Shown here: positions 23,495 through 36,342 of the stretch, in pieces
Position numbering within the stretch: position 1 is the first letter of the stretch
Layout: each line of letters begins with the position of its first letter
NCBI GenBank assembly: GCA_047495785.1
Contig: JBLDXI010000007.1
Span: 1,426,001-1,490,000 of the forward strand
DNA length: 64,000 nucleotides
DNA from: Lepidodermella squamata
Lineage: Eukaryota > Gastrotricha
Direction of reading: 5' to 3'
Position numbers and translations under genes: made by a program
Notes under the pieces: generated by a model
What the model was told of the DNA's origin: nothing
Database searches by the model: none
Seen by the model: only the letters and a program-made list of their open reading frames with translations

Positions 23495-25871
23495 AGAGAC
23501 TTATTTTGCTGTTTTTATCAACAGCTGTTATTCGCCAATGCCTGTAGAGAGATGGATATTTACATTTCCTTATTAAAACTGCCAATAAATTATTAAAATT
23601 GAAGTTTAGAGTTCACTAAGCTGGTGGCTTTTGTTCTACGATTTTTGCGACATGACTTCTTTCATCGGAAAAATATTTAAATTTCAAGCGTGGACAGATT
23701 TTCTTTGTTTCGTCCCTGCCTTAATATTTCATTGCTAGTACAGTGCGATGAAAGAAACCCGCATTTTTTGAGATTTTTATAAAGAAAACGTTGGCGTGAT
23801 GAGCGCAAACCATTGAGCTGACAGAAATTATGCCCTCATCGCAAGGTTCGCAAATCTTTTCTTTTAGCAACGAAGCTGCTTCAAATTGAGCTATTTTTAG
23901 AAACCATACACACGTCCTATTGAAATGAAAATATTTTTTTACCGACACAAGAGACCTCCAACGCGCACTGATATCAAAGGCGCCGTACACCGAACATGGC
24001 GCGAAAATTACCCAGTTTGTTCTTCTATAATTATGCTTATGGATATGTCGTGGCCTGAAAGGAAATTCGTCTGTATTAGGATTGGGAATCAACCTAGTTA
24101 TTTGTCAGTGCGCTCAAAAACCTCGTTTAATCTGCTGTAATAACTATTCCAATACCAATAATTTGAAAATCCAACCTTGAATACAAATCCGCAATCATAG
24201 ACAACTCTATACAGATCGGAAACTAGCGATCTTCCTATAGTAAATAAATTCACACCAAAACGTGAAAAAGTGGGCACGCGACCTTCATTTTTATTCACTC
24301 ATCGCCCTATATCCGCAAATTGTAATTTTTGAATCGCTCCTCTATCGAATGAGTCCCGTCTCATGGGACGGTTTTTTTCTAACTTTTTAAAATTATCTCG
24401 AAGTTGGTCACTTTTACGAAAAATCGCCATTTCAAGAGTCTTTCAGGACGGTAAAAATTTTTATTTTGAGCCGAAAAATTCCGAGAAAAATACAATGATC
24501 TTATTCGATTTTTGCTCTATCCAAAGATATAAAACTTGAGCGAATCAGAATTTTTTTGAATATCGCAAAATTTTCGGACTTGTAATATTGGGATTTTGCG
24601 TGATAATGCTAAATGTAAAAATAGGTATTGGGTTTTTTGTAGCTATTTTTATAGCTCGCTCAAAGTATTATCAAGCGAATGCAAATTCCGCGAAATTCAA
24701 AAAAATCTGATTCGCTCTTGGATAGAGAAGTTTTATATCTTTGGATAGAGCAAAAATCGAATAAGATCATTGTATTTTTCTCGGAATTTTTCGGCTTAAA
24801 ATAACAAAATTTAACAACCTTTTTATTATTGCGATAAGTCAACTCAGCACTCTTTAATGTACTAGCGTGTCATATCCATTGTATTTATTTATCTATGCTT
24901 CATATTCGGCCGAGTTGATAAATAACGTCGGCAGCACGCGCTTTCTTTAACTTGAAGAAAACAATAGCTCACAGCCCCATCGATATTATGAAGATTGTTC
25001 GCTAGATCGTCACTGTTTATAAAAAATCATATCCTAAAAACCTACCATCCCGTATGACCCAGTTAAAAGTAGTTGACCTTTGACACTGCAAATCGAGATT
25101 AAAATTTTAGACAAAAGTTGTATTTCAAATCAGCGACACAGATATCAGATATCAGCAGTGATAATAGCGAACTTTCGTCTAAAAAACGATATTGAGCCAT
25201 AATTTTGCCTTTGTTATCATTATTTTATTCTCGATTTGCACGGGGGCCGGATCTATTAGACTGCGTGGTCATCGAGGCAGAAAAGTTATTTATTTAGTGC
25301 ATGCGGACAGCGGACACGTGTGTTACGCAACGATCTGAATTGGCTTTAAGGTCATATGCTGCTTGAAGCTTTTCCACTCAATTTTCCCTTCTCAAGAATC
25401 ACGTGCTGCTCAATCTATATCTATAGGTTCTATCAACTAGAAAAAAATAGTTGGACTTTGAGACTGAAAAAATCGAGGCTAAAGTGCCCTAGGTTTGCTT
25501 TATTATATTGCGAGCGGTCTAAGAAGAATGCTGAACTATTTAATAGGTCATAAGTGCGCGATAAAAAATCTGAAAAATACCTTCTTCACCATTGTTAGAA
25601 AAATGCTTAAGTTTTTTTTCTAATTTGGTTACAAATAGTGTTGGAGTAGGCTCGAAATTATACAACGTTACACTGTATACGAATATACTATAGAAAATGG
25701 CGAGAACGTTCTTCATGGAATCTACACGTCTAGTCAGCCGTAGTATTCAAACTTGAACTCAACTCTTCTAGATAATTATTATATTTACTAATAAATCTTA
25801 TTTCAAAAATTCGTAATTTTGTCAGCAAAATTCTTGAAATTTCAGCTCATTTACGCTAACATTACCATTTG
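23495..25871. other. intergenic, with one foldback element
   Basis: 3' flank of the chitin-binding gene has AATAAA-like signals near 23584. Apart from the inverted repeat at 24460-24807, no gene or RNA is recognised. Frames at 23721, 23925 and 24098 overlap on opposite strands and look spurious. Confidence 0.45.
24460..24807. mobile_element. foldback element with ~115-base inverted repeats
   Basis: The left arm (with GCCGAAAAATTCCGAGAAAA and ATACAATGATCTTATTCG, from ~24470) is repeated in reverse complement in the right arm (with CGAATAAGATCATTGTAT, ~24757-24800). The two arms are separated by roughly 120 AT-rich bases. Non-coding. Superfamily and target duplication not determined. Confidence 0.65.
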
Positions 25872-27897
25872 ATGGTCAGAAAGCTCAAGCCAATCGGCAT
25901 TTCCAACGATGATTCCATCGCCGGGCAGAACTACGTCCATTGTCACGTGAGTTAATCCACCAAATTATTGCAAAAATTGTAAAATATTTCGCTCAGGTAT
26001 GCGGCGTTCGGGTGTTCAAACGGAAGTTGTATCAGCCAAAAAGCTGCGGTGCCTGTCAGAAATATTTCACGCGAAATTTTGCCAAGGTCGGGATAATGAA
26101 GTGTGCTACTGGCGGGTTGGACTGTGAAATAGCCGGGACGAGCCGTAAATTCTGTGGCCGATGTCGCATTGAAAAATGTATTGCTTCCGGCATGAGATGT
26201 AAGTAATTATTATTTGATTATTTTTGATTCCGAATTTAGCAAATTTGAATGAAGTAAACAAATTTGACCCACTAATTAATTTCCAAAGTTGATTTATTTT
26301 CTAATTTTTTGATGAAGTTATTTTTAATTTAAAAATTATTTCTAGATTTTTATTGGAATCCAAAATTGAGCTTTAATTATAATAAATTAATTTTCTATTT
26401 TTGTTTCAAAATTTCCAATTTTTCCTAACAGGTAAACGTTCCGGCGATGATAAATCAAGGCGAATGAGAAATTCTCCGGAAAATGCTGATTCAAGCGACT
26501 GCGACGAAGATTCAATGCTGTCTAGTGATGAGAAGACAAGGTCCTCGGATAGCTCATTGGACCTGCAGCTTGTTTCGGTTGATCTGGTTCGGGTCGAACG
26601 GGCGTTGAAAATTGCCGCTGGTGCATACACAACTCTGATTGGCTTAGAATCGGTAAGGAACTTTTTAAAGCTTCGGCAAAGGGTTAATATTATTATTCAT
26701 TTATAGCTACCAATCAAGAATATTCACGCTGAATCAGAATTAGAATTTGGCGGCAATGTCGTTCAAACCATTGCTGATATGACCAAAATACTTTCGGGTT
26801 TCGTCGACTATCTACAAGGTACGTAGTTAGGCAGAGGTTAGGAATTTTCATCTCGAATTTTCATTATAGGAGCTTTTAGCTTTGACGATCGGGAAAAATC
26901 CCTAATCTTAGCGAACAGTTTCCATGCTATAGCAGCAATAGGCTTCGTACAGGCGTCGAGCAATATCAAACAATTGATGAGTCTCAAAAATATTCCTAGG
27001 CTGTATGACGGCTGTCCTCAATTTTTCGTAATTTTTTTCAAATTGAATACTGATTTAATTCACGTTTAATGAATAACGCAGGATTGCATGGAAAAAACGG
27101 CTGAACTTGGTCTATTGATGGATGAGTGGAGGCCGGCTTTTCTGGAAATTGCACTGCTCGTCTTATGCGCAGCATTTAATCGTATGTTTTTTCATTTTAT
27201 ACATTTCGCTATAAATAAATAAAATATATAATTTGAAAAATTCGAATTTAAATTTGAATGTAAGCCACACTGGTTTGAACATCGATTTGTGGTTGTTTCC
27301 TTTAATTCCTAATTGTCATACTACGAAGTTGCTGCTTTGTCGCCGCACAGAAAGGGCAGACCGTCATAACAGCAAATACCCAAAAGGCAAACGCGACAAA
27401 ACAGCAAATTTTTCTACTTGCGACATAACAGCAGAAACTCGATGCATCGATTACATAGTAAGTTTTCGCTGTTTTGTCGCGTTTGCCTTTTGGGTATTTG
27501 CTGTTTTGTCGCCGTACCCGAGAAGGGCATCAAAACGTATCCTCAAATAGTCTGGTTTTCAAAGCTTTAAGCTAACTTTGCCAAAATTTGGGTTCGAATT
27601 TGTCGCGTCTTGAATACTCGAATACTCACCCTTTGAACCTTTCTTGCAGGAACTGTTGCGCGATCAAGTGCTAAAATGGCTCAGCTTCGCCGGCTGTGTG
27701 AAAGGGCCTTCGACTTGTTGGAGGCTAAGCAAATGGCCTACGATGGCAGAAGCTCGCGATCGTACTTTCTTCGCGCTTCTCAACTCCAGAGCGAAATTCA
27801 TAGCAGTTATAAAACCTATTTACCAGTTTCTTATGAACGCAACAGGCAGCTTTTCGGTGACAGCAAGCTCATTGATCAATTTATTTACGAAATGTGA
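25872..27897 (+). CDS. nuclear-receptor-like transcription factor (A, diverged member)
   Basis: Seven exons (25872-25946, 25997-26198, 26432-26652, 26707-26818, 26870-27027, 27082-27181, 27650-27897), 371 aa. The first C4 zinc finger is split by intron 1 (HCH|VCGVRV) and continues with CGACQKYFTRN; the second reads KCATGG..C..SRKFCGRCRIEKCIASGM, matching the end of a nuclear receptor DNA-binding domain. The P-box (GACQK instead of EGCKG) is unusual. A Ser/Asp-rich acidic hinge follows, then ~230 largely helical residues in the ligand-domain position. Exons 2, 5 and 6 have the same lengths (202, 158, 100) as in the two genes downstream, proving common origin. Intron 6 (about 470 bases) contains an inverted repeat. 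Confidence 0.8.
27335..27515. repeat. intronic inverted repeat of the CGACAAAACAGC family
   Basis: CAAATACCCAAAAGGCAAAC followed by GCGACAAAACAGC (about 27374-27412) is matched in reverse complement at about 27462-27512. It lies wholly inside intron 6 of nuclear-receptor gene A, and its outer parts continue with GTCGCCG on both sides. Same family as 10045-10235. Confidence 0.65.
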
Positions 27898-29327
27898 AGT
27901 CATGTGAGACAATTTAGCAAAAAAATACCTATGATAATTGACCGAGCGTGAGTGCGGAAAGTGCACATTTTTCAGAATTTTCTAGCTGCCCGCTTCGGAA
28001 ATTAAATAAACTCGATGCTGTTACATAAATAGAAAAAAATGGCGCTAAACTAATTTTTTGCATCTCTGCCAAGTCAGTCGCGTGCCGGAAAAACTGAGCG
28101 CTAGTTTTGTCAGTGCATCGAATGCATTACGCCATTTGTTTCTATTTTAGTCAAGTCGTTCTGTCGCCCGCCCCGCGATATATAGAACAAAAGTTCCGAC
28201 AATTCCCAATCGCTTAATTGAAATGACCAAGTTATAAAATTTGGAATTGTCGAAAAACTGCCTTGTTTTAAGGAAGGAACTTGAAAGCCAAGGAATATTG
28301 GGCCATGCGATTAGTTGACGTCAAAATTTTGAAGACTGATAACTAGGATCCCTTATTTTCACACGTTTATGCTATGGTTCGCACGCAAGAAAAAAGAACG
28401 TGCTCTACTTTATAAATAGAAACTTCAAAACAGGATGGAAATCTGCAAAAAACTATTGCTGATTAACTTGACGTTTCAGGTTACCTGTCAGACAAACATT
28501 ATAGCTAATAACGTTTCTTATCCCATTAAATTCGCGCCCTATTTCCTATGCACAGACTGCTGATGCGCAAATATAGACTTTACAAGGTGAAATGCCCCTA
28601 TTTGTCCTAACTCAAATTTTGGGTCCCAGCGCACGTGGGGTTTTAAGTGGTCAAGTTAAAGGAAGTGGGATAAACTTTCGCGGTAATTATGAGAAAGGAT
28701 AATTTATGAGAGGACTATTTAATGCCAGTTCAACACGTCCAGTCATACTCGCTTTTCATCATTACATCACTGCATCATTATAAGATCACTACATAATGGG
28801 GTAGTTTATCCTCTAAGTGCTTAGGATGCGCTCATTTTTAGGCCGTGAACCCATATCATGATTAGCGAATCAATTTTCCAGGGTGTCACTTAAGTAACGC
28901 TAATCCGAAGGGAGTATAGTGAATAGGAATTTCCAGACTTATGATCAGATAGGCAACCATCATTGCTCTTATTCCGATTGAACCTTTCACGAGCAGCTCC
29001 AACAAAGTGCTATTTAGGTGCATTGAGCGCATTGAATAGCTTCAGTTTCCAAGAAATTTGCCACGCAAGGCTACTAAATCCCTTGCCAAAGCCATATATC
29101 CAGGTGTCAAATATTTGAACACTGCTGCAGCTTATTAATGATGCAAAGCGCGACGATTATTGATCGAGTGACACAGTTCTAGTATCTTACAATGTCTGAG
29201 TTGTCTGCGCGTGCGTCTGGAAAATTGTCCTTCAGGTTTGGGAAAATACCCTGCCGCGCATAACCCTATTAGTGCATTTTTTGCGACATTTACTATCACT
29301 CATCATTTCGGTCATTGCAGCTTTAAC
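27898..29327. other. intergenic, no supported gene
   Basis: Spacer between nuclear-receptor genes A and B. No exon, RNA gene or clear inverted-repeat element is recognised. Confidence 0.45.
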
Positions 29328-30728
29328 ATGCCACGTAAATCAGTTCCTGAGGAGGATAAATTGCGACGAGTCGAGTTTTGCCGCGTAAGTTCTGCATTCA
29401 AGGCTGAATTGTCTAACTAGCAAAATTTATCCTACAGGTGTGTGGCATCAAAGTGCCGCGGCGAAGGTTGTATCAGCCGAAAATATGCTTTGCTTGTCAG
29501 AAATTTTTCAGCCGAAATGTGACATATCTCGAAGAGATGAAGTGCATCAGTGGTACTAATAACTGCAAAATCGACCCGAAAATTCGCCGGCTGTGTGGAC
29601 GATGCCGCCTGGGGCGATGCATTGAAGCTGGAATGCAAAGTATGGTAGCTTGATTTTATGAAAATTGTGAACCATTTCCACATTTCTGGTATTTTTCAGG
29701 CAAAGGCGCTACTGAGGTTAAGCGTAACTCTTCTGCTTCAACCAATCTTCAAGTAATAATGGATTCGTCTGATAGCTGTTCCTCAACGCCATCATCTCTG
29801 CATTTCGAGCCGGCATTCCATGGAGCCTCTGAGGTTGAAAGGGCTCTGCTTACATCTACCCATGCAGTCACCCTTCTTCTAGGGCTTGAATTTGTAAGAT
29901 ATTACTTTTATTACTTCGATTACTATATGTGTATTCGATCAGCTACCCTTGAAAATTTACGACGGGCCCATGGATGAAGGTCTTGTTCGAGAATTGGCAG
30001 TGGAGCAGATGTCACAAATGAACGAAATAGGGGATCAATTTGCTAGCTTTCTGCAAGGTATTGAGTCATAGTCTTTTTCGATAAGAGTTTCTAATGCATT
30101 ACTTTTTCAGATGCTTTTGGCTTCGGTGAATTTGAGAAATCTATAATGATACCAAAGAGTCTGCTGCCTATCATGACTGCATTCTGTGCAATGCCGTCAA
30201 ATACTTTCAAGCATTCAGTTAACCCACAAACACTGAGGCTGATAAAAAAAATGTGCCCCGGTCTAGATGTAATTTTGTGATCATTTTTAATTATTAATTT
30301 TATTATCACGTGTTTGTAGGAGGCGGACAGCTACATTGCTAGTCTTGGGAGTCTCCTCGAAGAATGGAACCCAAATTTTCTGGAATCTGCGATTCTTTTT
30401 ATGCTCCTTGCTTTCAGTCGTAAGGAAACCTACGTACATCTTAATAATCGAATATTTACGAATTATTTATCTAGCTACCATCGCGGGAATCAGTGATAAA
30501 ATGGCGAAAATTCGCAGGCAGTTTGAAATGGCGTTGAACATGGTTGAATCCAAACAGATCTGCTTTGAGGGGCGGAGTTCGATTCCATACTTTGTTCGAA
30601 CTTTTCGCCTGCTAGATCGCATTTGCGCGATTGTAAAAGTGGCGATTCAAGCTGCATGGGAGAAAGACAGGTGCAGATACAGTGATCAGTCCATAATAAC
30701 CATTGATAAATTCATCCGTGAACAATAG
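29328..30728 (+). CDS. nuclear-receptor-like transcription factor (B)
   Basis: Exons 29328-29384, 29438-29639, 29700-29893, 29943-30057, 30111-30268, 30320-30419, 30475-30728; 359 aa. Begins MPRKSVPEEDKLRRVEFCR, then |VCGIKVPRRRLYQPKICFAC and QKFFSRN (P-box FACQK). The second finger KCISGTNNC..RRLCGRCRLGRC ends IEAGMQS. A Ser-rich hinge is followed by ~250 residues with helical blocks such as ALLTSTHAVTLLLGLEF and NFLESAILFMLLAF. The last is conserved across all three paralogues and lies where a ligand-domain core helix would be. Expected role: nuclear DNA-binding regulator; the ligand is unknown. Recent tandem duplicate of gene C. Confidence 0.83.
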
Positions 30729-33497
30729 CACCTCTCCTTATCAAGTCCTAATTTTGTCTAATTGATGGAATAAACGTTTTGCTATGCTGATGATATAAGT
30801 GATCCGTAAGTGAAAATTTTCCTGCCTCGGTCGCGGCTTAGAGGCAGAGTTAGGAGCGGTATCGCGAAACCGGAATGAGATTAAACATCGGAACCGGGCT
30901 TTCTAGCTATAACCGAAGCTGGACGATTAATGCCGTCGGATAGGCGAGATGACACATTACAATACAGGCGAAGTTGCTGAGTCGATTCAGGTTGACTCAA
31001 GGACCGATATCTGACTCAAAATTGTACTGCTGTTCTTTTGACAGAAGCTCTTTTTCAAAAGCTCCGTGCGAAATTCAAGTTCACAGGATATCTCTATGAT
31101 TACTTCTTCATTTGAGTTGATACCATGTGAGACTGTACGCAAGAAAAGGAATAAAACTCCCTACCATAGTGGACACTCTTACTTCTTACTCATACTTATT
31201 ACTTGTATATACTCGAAACAGAAATACAATTACAGTATACATTTTCTGGCCAGATTGCTAACCCTCCACGAACTAAAAGAATGTAAGGTAAACTGGTGTG
31301 ATAATTTCGGGATGCTTCGAAGCCCAGCGAATTCTCCGAAACCCGTATGACGTAGTATGTCTAATTTGACCTTGATTTTCAAGTTCGAAATTGCTTCCGA
31401 CGAGGGATAGAGCTTCGTCAACCGTCATAAAAGTATACGCTAATTTTTATTTAAAACGACTTTCCAGACATCACCTTTTAGCGTTAGATTACCTGCCAGA
31501 CAGCAGACACATATCGAACCTAAATATAGTTCTTATCCCTTGCAGATTTTGCTTCATAATTTCGATCCGCAGACATCTGTGGTGCTAATGCAGACCTAAC
31601 ATGCAGAAATTCGATATGTTATTCATTGTCCTGAGATCTAAACGTTGTTGTCCCAAAGCTCCTACTTATCGTTCATGCTGGTGATGACTAATAAATACCG
31701 CACGTGGCTTTTTTCGATAATCATGTCTGATACGACGATAATTTATACGTAAAGTAAAATGCGCCCCTGCTGTCTAAAATTACTAATATAGTAAAATTAC
31801 TTTTACGGCAAACTACGCTAGCTACGTTTAATACAAGTCGGTTTCACGGTGTTCACGTCAGCTTTAACGTGAAAGATGATAAGTAAAAAGTAAGCTATTT
31901 TTGCATATTCTATCACGAAACACAGCACATTCTACATTTCACATCATGTTTTCTGTACTTTAATGCCATCAACCTGTTTGCTAATGGATATAAAAGACTT
32001 TCAAACAACAACTTTATTACATAAAGCTGGCTAGTAGCGATTTATCGCCCCCTTGTGTTTTTACATGTCTTGAATCTTGCATTTTCCTCTATTTTCAACA
32101 CCGCAGAATTTGCCGAGTGTGGAATCCCGGTTGATCTATATATGCCGTTTCTTTTTACGGTTTCTTTGAGCAAACACTGCATTAGTCTTTAAAAGGGTAT
32201 GTGTGGTGCAATTCCGACGGATCGCATACCAGTTTTTTTACGTGCGAATAAGAAACACAAAAATAGCTCGAGAAAAGCATAACCAAATGACGCTACTGAT
32301 ATACCGTTAGCGCTTAGGGCTTAGGTAGCGGTGCCATAGGAAGATGGCAAATGATAAGTTACGAATTGTTACCTGTATGTGAGGATTATTTTGGCACCTT
32401 GAGCCTATGTAAATGTCGCTAATCAAAATCGTAATTGTGCGGCATTTACCCTCGAACTTCACGTTATAGTTTTTCAATATGCCGAACTGCAGCCAATTAT
32501 TGGCCTCAATACAGAAGACAGAGGCCTAAAACCTTAACCCCTATTCCTAATTATTAGCTGCACTGCCACGTGAGAATGCCTACTTTTTCATTAAATTATC
32601 CTTCAAATTATACTTCGAGATATGAATTCGGACTTGAAACTTGAAAAGCTCCACTAGCAGCAAGCAGAAACAGCGGGAGGAAACACTCTTTCCATTTAAG
32701 CAAAAAAACTAGAACTATATTATTCACACCTGTTAGACGAGTGAGCGAAAAAAGCGAGCTTTTGGCAGATATACAATCTATGTTGATAGGTGGGTATACA
32801 CTCCTATCATGCAGGAAACCATTTTCGCGCCAAACTAAACGTCAGTGCCTTGCCTTTGGCATCTCGATCGATATATCGGGCAAGAATAGTGTTCCTGCAT
32901 TCTAAACCACAGGACAAGATTGCTCAATTATTTAGACAATTTTCATAAAAATATCTTTAATGCAAACGCTTCGACACCTACATGTGGAATACATGTATTT
33001 CATACTGTACAGGAAACTCCGTATTTTCTTCCAAGTTCATCTTTGCTAAGTCACTATTTTCTGGTTCAACAATGCATATCAAGTGCTCAAGTTACCAGGA
33101 AATTTTCCCGCGCGTGGTTGCTAATGTCTCCACGCTTTCGTACGTTTTGTTTCATTCCGAGGTATTCTGTGCCAGGTGTCAAATAAATGATCACTTCAGA
33201 GTATTAATAAAAGCAAAGCACTATCATCTCAATCGATCGTGCGGCACAGTTTTTAATGCCGCTCTAGTTTTTTTTATAACGATCTCATAGTCACACTTGT
33301 CACTGCGCGCGTCTGGAAATTTGCCCTGTGCGTCTAGGAATATGCCCTGCCACGCATAAAGCATGTTATTACATATTCGACACTTCCTATACGTAAATCA
33401 TCGATCCGTAATACACAGCAATATACGAACCACTCACTACGGCGCTTCAGTTCTATCAACTTCCCTCACTTTCCATTTGACTTAGAAGTGTGTTATC
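30729..33497. other. intergenic, no supported gene
   Basis: 2.8 kb between nuclear-receptor genes B and C. Scattered frames on both strands (31066, 32920, 32982) overlap one another and resemble nothing. 33300-33390 shares CGCGTCTGGAAA and CCCTGCC(A/G)CGCATAA with 29210-29265. The duplicated unit therefore starts about 150-200 bases before the gene. Confidence 0.5.
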
Positions 33498-34896
33498 ATG
33501 CCACGTAAATCAGTTCCTGAGGAGGATAAGCTGCGCCGAGTCGAGCTTTGCCGCGTTCGTTCTAGTTTTTTGTTAAGGTAGAATTTTCAAAACAACTTTT
33601 TTCAACAGGTGTGTGGAATCAAAGTGCCGCGGCGAAAGTTGTATCAACCGAAAATATGCTTCGCTTGCCAGAAATTTTTCAGCCGAAATGTGACATATCG
33701 CGAAGAGATGAAGTGCATCAGTGGTACTAATAACTGCAAAATCGAGCCGAAAATTCGCCGGTTGTGTGGACGATGCCGATTGGAGCGATGCATTGCTGCT
33801 GGAATGCAAAGTATGGCAGCTTAATGTTATGAGAATTTTTGAAATTGCGTTGATTTTCAGGCAAAGGTGTAACTGAGGTTAAGCGTAACTCTTCAGCTTC
33901 AACTGAACTACAACTCGTTAAAATGGATTCGTCGGATGGCTGCTCGTCAACTTCTTCCTCTTTGAACTTCGAGCCGGCATTCCGCGGAACCTCTGAGGTC
34001 GAAAGGGCTCTGCTTACATCTGCTCATGCAATGACCCTTCTTTTAGGCCTCGAATTTGTAAGATCTATTCTACTGTTTATATACATCAATTCTAGTACTT
34101 TTTCATTAGCTACCCATGAAAATGTACGATGGACCGATGGATGAAGGTCTTGTTCGAGAACTAGGTGTGAAACAGATAGCTCAGCAGAACGAAACAGGGG
34201 AAAAATTCGCTAGCTTTCTCCAAGGCAATATTTAGAACCTTTTCCTTAAGAGCTCATTTCTGAGCCTAAAATTTATTTTTAGATGCCTTTGGCTTCGGTG
34301 AAATTGAGAAATCTACAGTTATAGCAACGAGTCTTCTGCCAATCATCACCGCTTTCTGTGCCATGCCGTCGAATTCTTTCAAGCATCAAGTTAGCCCACA
34401 AACACTGAAGCTCATAACGAAAATGTGCCCTGGTTTAGACGTAATTTTTTGCCAAATTTTAAAGATTAATGCTAATATAGCGTGTTTGAAGGAGGCGGAA
34501 TGTCACATAACTAGTCTTGGCAGGATCCTGGAGGAATGGAAGCCGAATTTTCTCGAATCTGCCCTACTTTTCCTTCTCCTTGCTTTCAATCGTGAGAACG
34601 TTTTATTGTTTACTATTCTTTGAATTTAACCGTTTTTTCACGTAGCGACTGTCGCGAGTACTAACCATCAAATGGCGAATGCTCGCAGGCTGTTTGAAAT
34701 GGCGTTGAACATGCTTGAATCTAAGCAGATCTGCTTTGAGGGACGGAGTTCGATTCCGTACTTTGTTCGGACTTTTCGCTTGCTAGATCGCATTACTACG
34801 ATCGTGAAAGCGGCGATTCAAGCTTCGTGGGAGAAAACAAGGCCCGGATTCAACGAACAGTCTGTAACAACCATTGACAAATTTATCTGCGATTAA
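33498..34896 (+). CDS. nuclear-receptor-like transcription factor (C)
   Basis: Exons 33498-33554, 33609-33810, 33861-34057, 34110-34224, 34283-34440, 34492-34591, 34646-34896; 359 aa. Nearly identical to gene B in the DNA-binding part (same FACQK P-box, RRLCGRCRLERCIAAGM) and more diverged in the C-terminal half. Intron 4 begins GC (CAAG|GCAATA), where gene B has CAAG|GTATTG. Either it is a GC-AG intron or a splice-damaging change. All other phases agree with B, so the gene looks intact. Confidence 0.82.
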
Positions 34897-35057
34897 AGCG
34901 ATTAAAGACAAGGTCTTTTTCGTAAAATTGAAATATTATGTGACTCATTATGGTATTCTTGTTATGGTATGAATTTTTCCGTGAAAATGACGGGAGTTAT
35001 CAGTAAATAATGAGTAAAAATACATGATGTTGACCGCTGTGTAGAAAAATGTGCTAA

Positions 35058-35085
35058 AATGCCACGCGATTACGAAGAATTGAGG
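35058..35085 (+). pseudogene. possible remnant of a fourth nuclear-receptor copy
   Basis: ATGCCACGCGATTACGAAG followed by a GTGAGA donor-like site resembles the first exon of genes B and C (ATGCCACGTAAATCAG). No zinc-finger exon follows in the next kilobase. If related, it is a truncated copy; chance similarity is also possible. Confidence 0.25.
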
Positions 35086-36004
35086 TGAGAACATTTTTCA
35101 ATTATATTTCATGAAATGTTCCTTATCAGGTACCGGTAAAAAAAACCACGGGTATACTTGTCGTGCATGGCGACCCTCCCGTTGTCCAAGGCTTAGGGTT
35201 AGTTAAGTTCACAAAATTTACGACCTCTTGCGGCTCTTAATAAATTAAATAGCAGTCGCAGCGAGGGATCGATATGGCCAGACGCTCATGCTGACACGCG
35301 CAAAAAGAACACCTACGCGGATGCTAAAATTTTTGGGATCGCTATTTTTAATCTCGTATCTATTATTCATTACTTCGAAGAGCTATTCTTACACCCAATT
35401 ATTCATCCCTCGAATATTGACTCGCCTTATGATTCATTATTGTGAAATTTTTGCACGCGTACAGGTTCTTCCGGTTGAACAAAAGTTAACCGTGAGTTGT
35501 TGAGGTCATCTCATTAACACTCCAGCGGGCTAGCAAAATTTTATTGCATTTATATTTCGTTCCCTCCATAATTCTTCCGGAAATTGAATATCATTATGAT
35601 AAGTGCCGTATATTATTGAACAAAGTTAATTCGGAATTAACACTTGGTTAATCTCGGTTAAAACACGTTTTCAACTTATTCCTGCCGTATCATTACGTCA
35701 GTTTTGTGAATAATAGAAGAATTCTATATTGAATTCACGGCTATATATTTTTGTGACTGATGGACAAATAAATTTGAATTTATAAATTTAGACGGCGGCA
35801 AGTTTTTTATAAATCGGGTGGCGACGCATGGTGGGCGAAGAGGAATTTTATTATAAATTCACGCCTGATTGAATAGGCACAGAATAGGCCCTGGGTCTCT
35901 CCATTTAGGCCTAAAAATCTGCAATACATATAGGCCTAAAGTAGATCTCAATTAGTTTTTCGCTTAAGCCTAGAATAGACCTACAGTCGGGAGAGCCTAT
36001 ACAG

Positions 36005-36160
36005 GATGGCCAAAAAATTTCGCACAAGGCGCATCAATTTAATGAGTTTTAAGAAGTCTTTAATATTCTTTCGCCAATTGAACTCCTCAATTTCCTGAAA
36101 CTCCGCATTAAATTGATGCGCATCAAATTCGCTATCTGCGGAATTTTTCGGCCACCATCA
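36005..36160. mobile_element. small MITE with imperfect terminal inverted repeats
   Basis: GGCCAAAAAATTTCGCA near 36007 is matched by GCGGAATTTTTCGGCC near 36139-36154. Inside, GGCGCATCAATTTAATG is matched by CATTAAATTGATGCGC. Non-coding, about 155 bases. Target duplication not clear. Confidence 0.6.
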
Positions 36161-36342
36161 AATATCAAATATAATATACCATCAAATAATTGCACACATT
36201 TTCATCATTTTTTATCATGTTTTATTTTTGGGTTGCACAAAGTTTGCAATGCAATCAGGTAATGAAAATAATATGATCGAAAGTTGATAAACAAAATCAT
36301 TCTTTTCAACAATGCGGCTAAGATTCCCTAATGATTCAATCT

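Larger units (their letters stand above)
34897..36342. other. intergenic with one short inverted-repeat element
   Basis: Apart from the remnant at 35058 and the MITE at about 36005-36160, no gene is recognised. Confidence 0.45.
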
